From JABDIY01 sp041576015 (GTDB lineage Bacteria > Actinomycetota > Acidimicrobiia > Acidimicrobiales > SZUA-35): DNA of 10,797 nucleotides. The stretch covers positions 1 to 10,797 of the forward strand of contig JBFGLT010000110.1 of the NCBI GenBank assembly GCA_041576015.1, written 5' to 3'. Shown piece by piece: positions 6,494-10,797 of the stretch; positions within the stretch are counted from its first letter, which is position 1, and every line of letters starts with the position of its first letter. The notes below the pieces were generated by a model. That model saw only the letters and a program-made list of their open reading frames with translations, did no database searches and was not told where the DNA came from. A program made the translations under genes and the position numbers.

Positions 6494-7175
6494 GGGGAGC
6501 GTCGAGAAGTTCGGTCACGGAGGAGGCCATCAGCGCATACCCTAGGTCGTTGGGGTGAAAGCGGTCGCTCGCCAACCGATCGGTTGTGCGTGGCCCCTCC
6601 ACCGACCACAGCTCAGCCATCCGCTGGCCGTTCGACGCCACCGCGGAGCGGAGCGCTCGGTTGGCCAGCCTGGCCCTGCTGGAGGTGCCGGCGACCGGAC
6701 CGAAGATCGTGTTCGTGGGCAGCGCATGCGAAAGGTCTCGCAACCCGGACCGCAGGCTGGCCAGCGCTGCGCTCCAGACGACGTCGTTGGTTCCGATGCA
6801 GCAGAGATAGAGATCGGCGTCCCGGACGCCGGCGGCGATCGGGAGTTGCCTGTCGAGGGCGTCGGCCACTCGGGCGCCGGCGATGGCCAGGTTGATCACG
6901 CGCCACTCCGCGTCGTCGCGTGCGCTCAGCGACTCGGCGACCCGGCCGACGTAGGAGCGCGACGGGTGGGAGGCGCCGATCCCGATGCTGATCGAGTCAC
7001 CGATGGCCACCAGCAGCGGGCCCTCACGCCGGAGCGCTCCCTGATTCTGGACGCTCCACCAATGCGTGTACGGCTCGATCTGCCCGGTGGTGTGGCGGAT
7101 CCCGGGAAACACGACCGACAGCGCTTTGAGCCCGAGCGAGGTCCGCCGGGGAACGAGCGGTGGCACCGAACGCAT
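6480..7175 (-). CDS. SGNH/GDSL-type hydrolase
   Basis: This 231-residue protein has all four blocks of the SGNH esterase/lipase superfamily: GDS at 59-61 with the nucleophile S61, G100 in NLAIAGA, GTND at 128-131 with N130 completing the oxyanion hole, and DRFH at 204-207 giving D204 and H207. The catalytic set is complete, so it should cleave an ester or acetyl group, but the substrate cannot be told. No signal peptide is obvious; the start is a short basic stretch, then VVFPGIRHTTG and a Trp-containing loop before the first catalytic strand, suggesting a cytoplasmic enzyme. The ATG at 7175 is preceded by TACCGT with 7 nt spacing, the leaderless arrangement. Longer in-frame extensions upstream are Arg-rich and run antisense into the ABC-F gene, so they were discarded. 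Confidence 0.9.
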   Translation of the reverse strand: MRSVPPLVPRRTSLGLKALSVVFPGIRHTTGQIEPYTHWWSVQNQGALRREGPLLVAIGDSISIGIGASHPSRSYVGRVAESLSARDDAEWRVINLAIAGARVADALDRQLPIAAGVRDADLYLCCIGTNDVVWSAALASLRSGLRDLSHALPTNTIFGPVAGTSSRARLANRALRSAVASNGQRMAELWSVEGPRTTDRLASDRFHPNDLGYALMASSVTELLDAPRPRV

Positions 7176-7182
7176 CGACAAA

Positions 7183-7188
7183 ACGGTA
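7183..7188 (-). promoter_or_regulatory. TANNNT -10 hexamer (TACCGT), leaderless start of SGNH gene
   Basis: On the minus strand TACCGT is followed by the 7 nt TTTGTCG and then ATG at 7175. There is no Shine-Dalgarno. Its spacing matches that of the M50 gene exactly. Confidence 0.55.
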
Positions 7189-7213
7189 CGGCGACCGCGT
7201 CGGGATGCGTTGC

Positions 7214-7354
7214 CTAGTCGCCCGCATCGGCCTCGCTGATCCCCTCGGCCTGGCGCGCCGGGACCACCCGGTGATCGGCGAGATAGCCGAGCAGCACGGA
7301 ACTCTCGTCGTTCCCGAACGTCGTGGATCCTGGGAGTTCCGTGCGTTCGGTCAC
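7214..7354 (-). pseudogene. 46-codon frame resembling the N-terminus of a DinB/DUF664 family protein
   Basis: A GTG at 7354, the only start after an in-frame TGA, opens a 46-residue frame ending in TAG at 7216-7214. It reads MTERTELPGS and then TTFGNDESSVLLGYLADHR, closing with AEGISEADAGD. The pattern of an acidic turn, LLGYL, HR and a GLSE-like loop is the first helix and loop of DinB-fold (DUF664, mycothiol-dependent type) proteins, which are normally about 160-180 residues. Everything after that loop is missing, and the SGNH gene starts 39 bp beyond the stop. 38 of 46 codons end in G or C, as in real genes here. I read it as the surviving 5' end of a deleted gene; a functional microprotein is possible. 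There is no strong ribosome site. Confidence 0.5.
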
Positions 7355-7428
7355 GCCCCATTCTCATCGGACCGGACACGCCCGGGCAAGCGCCGCCGGA
7401 GCCCAGACTCCCGGCGTGGCGGTCTGGG

Positions 7429-7434
7429 TAGGCT
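7429..7434 (+). promoter_or_regulatory. TANNNT -10 hexamer (TAGGCT) for the ABC-F gene
   Basis: TAGGCT is the same hexamer found before nfuA. By the spacing seen there, transcription should start about 7441. That is 9 nt before the TTG start at 7450, and exactly at an in-frame ATC codon. The intergenic stretch 7355-7428 shows nothing else recognisable. Confidence 0.5.
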
Positions 7435-7449
7435 GAGCCAATCGCCATC

Positions 7450-9186
7450 TTGATCGACGCCGATCGCATCAGCATGAGCCGGCCGGACCGACCGTTGTTC
7501 ACCGAGGTGAGCGTCACCGTGGCGACCGGCGATCGGCTCGGAGTCGTCGGGATCAACGGATCCGGCAAGTCGACGCTGCTGCGCGTGCTGGCGGGCACTG
7601 TCATGCCGGAGTCGGGTGAGGTAAGACGGGGCCGGAACCTCCGGGTGTCGGTGCTCGATCAGGACGCTCCGCTCCCGGTCGCCACCGTGCTCGACGCCGT
7701 CGTACAGACCGGGTGTCAGCAATGGGAGGCCGAGGCTGCCCTCAGCCGTCTCGGGATGGGGGAGCTGTTCTCGGCATCGACGACCGAGCTCTCCGGCGGA
7801 GAGCAGAAACGGGTGGCGTTGGCGGCGGCCCTGGTAGGCCCCAGCAGCCTGTTGATCCTCGACGAACCGACGAACCATCTCGACGGTGACGGGATCCGGT
7901 GGCTCGAGGACCGGCTGGCCGGCTATCCCGGCGCACTGATCGTCGTGACCCACGACCGGCACGTGCTCGATCGCCTGGCCACCGACATCCTCGAGCTCGA
8001 TCGCGGACGCAGCTACGTACACACGGGTGGCTACGCCGCATACCTCGAGGCCCGGTCAGAGCGGGAGGCGGCGGCGGAGTCGGCCGAAGCGGTCCGTCGC
8101 AACCTCGCCCGCCGCGAGCTGGCCTGGCTCCGCCGTGGCGCTCCCGCCCGCACCTCCAAGCCGAAGCACCGGATCGACGCCGCACGGGAGCTGGTCGAGG
8201 GGCGGCCCGAGGGTCCGGCCCGACCGGCCGGTCTCCATCTCGAGTTTCCCACCCCCCGGCTGGGTGACGTCGTCGTCGAGCTGCACGATGTCGAGGTCAC
8301 CAGCCCGGACGGGCGCCGCCTGTTCGGTCCCCTCGAACTGCTGCTCGATCGACGGGAGCGGCTGGCGGTCGGCGGTCCCAACGGGGCTGGGAAGTCGACC
8401 TTGCTCGACATCGTGGCCCGGCGCCGTCCGCCGGCTGCTGGCTCGGTCCGTCACGGATCGACGGTGCAGCTCGCCTACTACACCCAGACGACCGAGCCGG
8501 AGCTGGATCCCGAAGCCCGGGTGCGGGAGGTCCTCGCCGGTCCACACCGGGTGCCCGACTGGACCGACGCCAGGCTCCTCGAGGCGTTCTGGTTCGACAC
8601 CGATGCCCAGTGGGCTCAGGTCCACACGCTGTCGGGAGGCGAGTTGCGCCGGCTCCATCTCCTCACGGTGCTGGCCTCGAAACCAAACGTCCTGCTGCTC
8701 GACGAACCGACCAACGACCTCGACCTCGAGACGCTGCGGGCGTTGGAGGACTTCCTGGAGGACTGGCCCGGCGCTCTCGTCGTCGTCAGCCACGACCGGG
8801 CGTTCCTCGACCGGGTCGCCAACCGCCACCTGACCATCTCCGGGGGAAGGGTGCTCCGCGGGCGTACCGACTCGGATCAGGTGCGGGCGGCGACGGGTCC
8901 CCGACGCCGACCGGGAGGTGACACCCGCCGGCGGGAGGCCAGACGCAGGAGTCGGTCGACACTAGGTCACCTGCTGCGCCGAGCCGAGCTCGAGATGGCT
9001 GAGCTGACCGACCGCAAGACCGGACTCGAAGCGGAACTGGCCCGTCTCAGTGCCACCGCCGGATCCGACTTCGTCGAGCTGGCGCGCCTGGGGCAAGAGC
9101 ACGCCCAGGTGGCCGCCGACCTCGACGAGATCGAGATGCGCTGGCTCGAGCTGTGCGAGGAGAGGGATCAACTGGACACGGCGTGA
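7450..9186 (+). CDS. ABC-F family ATPase, Uup-like, with C-terminal coiled coil
   Basis: This 578-residue soluble protein has two ATP-binding cassettes and no membrane domain, the ABC-F plan of ribosome-associated translation factors. Cassette 1 has Walker A GINGSGKST (34-42), signature LSGGEQ (114-119) and Walker B LLILDEPTNHLD (134-145). Cassette 2 has GPNGAGKST (309-317), LSGGEL (394-399), LLLDEPTNDLD (415-425) and the H-switch SHDR (447-450). The linker (about 200-262) holds ELAWLRRGAPARTSKPKHRI (223-242), which matches the Uup-type P-site tRNA motif. A basic stretch (about 484-503) leads to a coiled coil (about 505-573), as in Uup, which binds DNA or ribosome. Its job is likely ribosome rescue or quality control rather than drug resistance, though that cannot be excluded. 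The annotated TTG start lacks a ribosome site; see the ATC codon at 7441. Confidence 0.93.
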   Translation: MIDADRISMSRPDRPLFTEVSVTVATGDRLGVVGINGSGKSTLLRVLAGTVMPESGEVRRGRNLRVSVLDQDAPLPVATVLDAVVQTGCQQWEAEAALSRLGMGELFSASTTELSGGEQKRVALAAALVGPSSLLILDEPTNHLDGDGIRWLEDRLAGYPGALIVVTHDRHVLDRLATDILELDRGRSYVHTGGYAAYLEARSEREAAAESAEAVRRNLARRELAWLRRGAPARTSKPKHRIDAARELVEGRPEGPARPAGLHLEFPTPRLGDVVVELHDVEVTSPDGRRLFGPLELLLDRRERLAVGGPNGAGKSTLLDIVARRRPPAAGSVRHGSTVQLAYYTQTTEPELDPEARVREVLAGPHRVPDWTDARLLEAFWFDTDAQWAQVHTLSGGELRRLHLLTVLASKPNVLLLDEPTNDLDLETLRALEDFLEDWPGALVVVSHDRAFLDRVANRHLTISGGRVLRGRTDSDQVRAATGPRRRPGGDTRRREARRRSRSTLGHLLRRAELEMAELTDRKTGLEAELARLSATAGSDFVELARLGQEHAQVAADLDEIEMRWLELCEERDQLDTA

Positions 9187-9188
9187 CC

Positions 9189-9222
9189 GGGCGGCGGCAC
9201 CGCCCGCCTCGCCGTCGGGCGG
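9189..9222 (+). terminator. Two mutually exclusive GC hairpins after the ABC-F gene
   Basis: GGGCGG (9189-9194) can pair with CCGCCC (9200-9205) over a 5-nt loop. Alternatively CCGCCCG (9200-9206) can pair with CGGGCGG (9216-9222) over a 9-nt loop. They share the middle arm. It starts 3 nt after the ABC-F stop and precedes the nfuA promoter. There is no T tract; termination is the simplest reading. Confidence 0.35.
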
Positions 9223-9233
9223 TCGTCCCCGGG

Positions 9234-9239
9234 TAGGCT
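9234..9239 (+). promoter_or_regulatory. TANNNT -10 hexamer (TAGGCT), leaderless start of nfuA
   Basis: TAGGCT is followed by GGAGGC and then ATG at 9246, a 6-nt spacing. The GGAGG looks like a ribosome site but is only 1 nt from the ATG, too close to work as one. The arrangement fits a leaderless transcript. Confidence 0.55.
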
Positions 9240-9245
9240 GGAGGC

Positions 9246-9902
9246 ATGGCTGTCACCGACACCCCGGCAACGACCGAGCCCAGCGCCGACCCGGCCAGGC
9301 CTCTCGGTGTCACCGATGCCGCCCTCGCCACCGTGCTCGAGGTCCGTGCCCAGGAGGACGACCCCGGTGCGACGGCGTTGAAGGTGGCCATCACCGGCGC
9401 CAACATGACCGACTTCCAGTACGCGCTGGAGCTCCTCCCGATCGCCGAGGCCGCCCAGGACGATGTCGTCTACACCCAGGGTCCGCACGATGAACTGACG
9501 GTGATCGTTCCCGCCGACAGCGTGGCCAAGATGACCGGCGCCACTCTCGATGTTCCAGCGGCGAACACCCCCGGTGGCCTCGTGATCCGCAACCCGAACA
9601 CGCCGAACCCTCTCGACGGGCTCGAGATCGAACTCGACGGCGAACTCCCCGAGCGGATCCAGCAGGTGCTCGATCGCGCCATCAACCCGGCGCTGGCGTC
9701 CCACGGTGGCTACACGTCGCTCGTCGGGGTCGACGGCACCAAGGCGATCGTCACGATGGGCGGTGGCTGTCAAGGCTGTGCCGCCAGCGCCATGACCCTC
9801 CGCGACGGGATCACCAGGATGTTGATGGAGGCGATCCCCGAGATCACCGAGGTGATCGACGCCACCGACCATGCTGCGGGCGAGAATCCCTTCTACACCT
9901 GA
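9246..9902 (+). CDS. nfuA: NfuA-type Fe-S cluster carrier (degenerate A-type domain plus NifU C-terminal domain)
   Basis: This 218-residue protein has the two-domain plan of NfuA, which holds a 4Fe-4S cluster and passes it to target enzymes in the cytoplasm. Residues about 22-120 resemble the HesB/IscA fold but contain no cysteine, as in NfuA, where this half recognises targets. Residues about 135-218 are the NifU C-terminal domain with HGGYTSLVGVDG and GGGCQGCAAS; C175 and C178 form the CxxC that bridges a cluster between two subunits. The ending ITEVIDATDHAAGENPFY also matches NfuA (GVRDLTEHQRGEHSYY in E. coli). The first 20 residues are a Pro/Thr-rich tail. It begins after its own -10 hexamer and overlaps the protease gene downstream by 32 bp, implying joint transcription with it. 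Confidence 0.93.
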   Translation: MAVTDTPATTEPSADPARPLGVTDAALATVLEVRAQEDDPGATALKVAITGANMTDFQYALELLPIAEAAQDDVVYTQGPHDELTVIVPADSVAKMTGATLDVPAANTPGGLVIRNPNTPNPLDGLEIELDGELPERIQQVLDRAINPALASHGGYTSLVGVDGTKAIVTMGGGCQGCAASAMTLRDGITRMLMEAIPEITEVIDATDHAAGENPFYT

Positions 9903-10593
9903 CCGATCGCCGGACCTCCCGAACACGATCGGCTGGTTGGTGTCACTGGCGTTGGCCGTCACCTCGATCTCGTGCGGGACGGCGCCGTCCACCGCCGCAA
10001 CGACCCGACCCGCCCCGATGCCCTCGTCGTATCTGTACCGGTTGACTCTGGACCACTGTCGGATCACCGTGCCGCAACTGGCGACGGCCTTCCGGATCGA
10101 CGCTGACACCCTCCTCACCGCGGCCCATCCGCTCGTCGACGCCAGCGCGTTCACGTTGACGACCGCCGATGGCGAACCGGTCGGCGTGTCGGTTGTGGTC
10201 CTGGCGCCCGAACGCGACCTGGCCGTGCTCCGTCTGGACGACCCGGTCGCACCGGATGGTGCGCTGCCGCTGGCCGGCGCCGAGGTTCAGCCCGATGACC
10301 CGGTGATCCTGCCGACCTTCGACAGCGACCGGCTGCTCGAGGAACAGTCCGCTCTGGCGGTGCGACGGGCCGAGGTCACCGTCGACGGCGAGAATCCTCG
10401 CCGGTCGATCGAACTGGAGGCCGACATCGTCTCGGGCGATTCGGGTGCGCCGGTCGTCTTCGAAGGAAGGGCGGTCGGAGTGGTCTTCGCCTCGACCCGC
10501 GGATCCGATCGGGGCTGGGCCGTCTCGCTGCCCGAGATGATCGAGGTGCTGGCCCGGGACGACGGCAGCCCGGTCGCACTGTCGTGTGGATGA
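9871..10593 (+). CDS. Exported trypsin-like (S1-fold) serine protease, possible lipoprotein
   Basis: The 240-residue product has a full chymotrypsin-fold catalytic triad: H86 in LLTAAH, D116 in ERDLAVLRLD, and S191 in SGDSGAPVV, with GRAVGVVFA after it forming the usual final strand. Residues about 19-35 are a hydrophobic export signal ending TSISC; C35 could be lipidated, but S at -3 is a weak lipobox, so simple secretion is possible. A Ser/Thr/Pro-rich spacer follows. C63 and C239 are the other cysteines and could form a disulphide. No PDZ domain is present, unlike DegP/HtrA. The ATG at 9871 lies inside nfuA with no ribosome site, and Arg residues 3, 5 and 12 give the needed positive N-terminus. 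A TTG at 9937 or GTG at 9940 are poorer starts. Substrate unknown. Confidence 0.85.
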   Translation: MLRARIPSTPDRSPDLPNTIGWLVSLALAVTSISCGTAPSTAATTRPAPMPSSYLYRLTLDHCRITVPQLATAFRIDADTLLTAAHPLVDASAFTLTTADGEPVGVSVVVLAPERDLAVLRLDDPVAPDGALPLAGAEVQPDDPVILPTFDSDRLLEEQSALAVRRAEVTVDGENPRRSIELEADIVSGDSGAPVVFEGRAVGVVFASTRGSDRGWAVSLPEMIEVLARDDGSPVALSCG

Positions 10594-10621
10594 GCTCGAT
10601 GGACGCGTTGTCCCGCGCTGC

Positions 10622-10627
10622 TACGGT
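10622..10627 (+). promoter_or_regulatory. TANNNT -10 hexamer (TACGGT), leaderless start of the PfkB kinase
   Basis: TACGGT is followed by 8 nt and the GTG at 10636. The 28 bp between the protease stop and the hexamer show no terminator. No Shine-Dalgarno precedes the GTG. Confidence 0.5.
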
Positions 10628-10635
10628 TCGGTCCG

Positions 10636-10797
10636 GTGCAGGAGAACACCCCCGAGCTCATCACGATCGGCCGTATCAGTGTCGATCTCTACCCCGAGCA
10701 GGAGGGCCCGATGCGGTCGGTGCGCACGCTGTCCAAGAGCGTGGGCGGACCCGCCACGATCGTGGGGGTGGCCGCCGCCCGGCTCGGTCGCCGGGCC
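10636..10797 (+). CDS. iolC: IolC-like PfkB family sugar kinase (5' part only)
   Basis: The first 54 codons are present and run off the window. The protein opens with ELITIGRISVDLYPEQEG at residues 7-24, the typical start of 5-dehydro-2-deoxygluconokinase (IolC), which phosphorylates a myo-inositol breakdown product. It continues with VRTLSKSVGG and VAAARLGRRA, the first PfkB ribokinase-family signature. One position is odd: the usual Asn of that signature (GG-x-x-T-N) is Ile (GGPATIVG), which may affect sugar binding. The GTG start is supported by the -10 hexamer 8 nt upstream. The family is confident; the exact substrate is less so because the ATP-binding end is not in view. Rightward inositol or sugar catabolism genes may follow. 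Confidence 0.82.
   Translation, partial: MQENTPELITIGRISVDLYPEQEGPMRSVRTLSKSVGGPATIVGVAAARLGRRA

Noticed and set aside
7160..7453. Rightward 97-codon frame before the ABC-F gene
   Set aside because: Its composition is random-looking; the opposite strand holds a frame with DinB-like similarity and better third positions.
7176..7604. N-terminal extension of the SGNH hydrolase up to 7604
   Set aside because: It crosses the divergent promoter region into the ABC-F gene, is Arg/Ser/Gly-rich, and a leaderless promoter sits directly before 7175.
9168..10154. Leftward 328-codon frame opposite nfuA
   Set aside because: It is antisense to the NifU CxxC domain and spans two gene junctions; it has no family resemblance.
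10608..10613. TTGTCC as a -35 box for the PfkB kinase
   Set aside because: Only 8 nt separate it from the TACGGT hexamer, far short of the usual 16-18.

Overview
This window looks like chromosomal DNA from a high-GC actinobacterium. An Acidimicrobiia-type organism is my best guess. That rests on very high GC at third codon positions, a DUF3097 gene (an actinobacterial family), and several genes whose start codon lies only 6-10 nt after a TANNNT -10 hexamer, the signature of leaderless transcription common in this phylum. I see no rRNA, tRNA, CRISPR array, insertion sequence or phage gene. Nearly all the sequence is coding and the genes look vertically inherited.

Layout. The left block reads leftwards. 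It holds a HEPN (Swt1-type) domain protein with a long coiled coil and a C-terminal membrane anchor (2170-1313), an M50 intramembrane zinc protease with a CBS-like tail (1257-82), and possibly the first codons of another gene (35-1). Divergent from the HEPN gene is a membrane-anchored GGDEF-EAL cyclic-di-GMP enzyme (2213-3847). The 42-bp gap between these two starts carries half of a perfect 16-bp palindrome that also covers the HEPN start codon. Convergent with the GGDEF-EAL gene is a second leftward block, listed in transcription order: an SGNH/GDSL hydrolase (7175-6480), a DUF3097 protein (6427-5624), and a protein that joins a double Clp N-terminal repeat to TPR-like helices with no ATPase (5498-3906). 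A short 46-codon frame (7354-7214), also leftward, looks like the first helix of a DinB-family enzyme and is probably a gene remnant. The right block reads rightwards: an ABC-F ATPase of the Uup type (7450-9186), NfuA (9246-9902), an exported trypsin-like serine protease that overlaps nfuA by 32 bp (9871-10593), and the start of an IolC-like PfkB sugar kinase (10636 to the window edge).

How the genes may work together. Most are separate housekeeping or envelope functions. The one arrangement that could be a small system is at the left. A tail-anchored protein with an intact HEPN RNase-type motif (R-x4-H) sits directly upstream of a site-2-type protease, in the same direction. Its predicted topology (N-terminus inside, one membrane span) is the kind such proteases cut. 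Divergent from both is a second-messenger enzyme that shares a palindromic control region. The idea that the protease releases the HEPN domain from the membrane is inference, not something the sequence proves.
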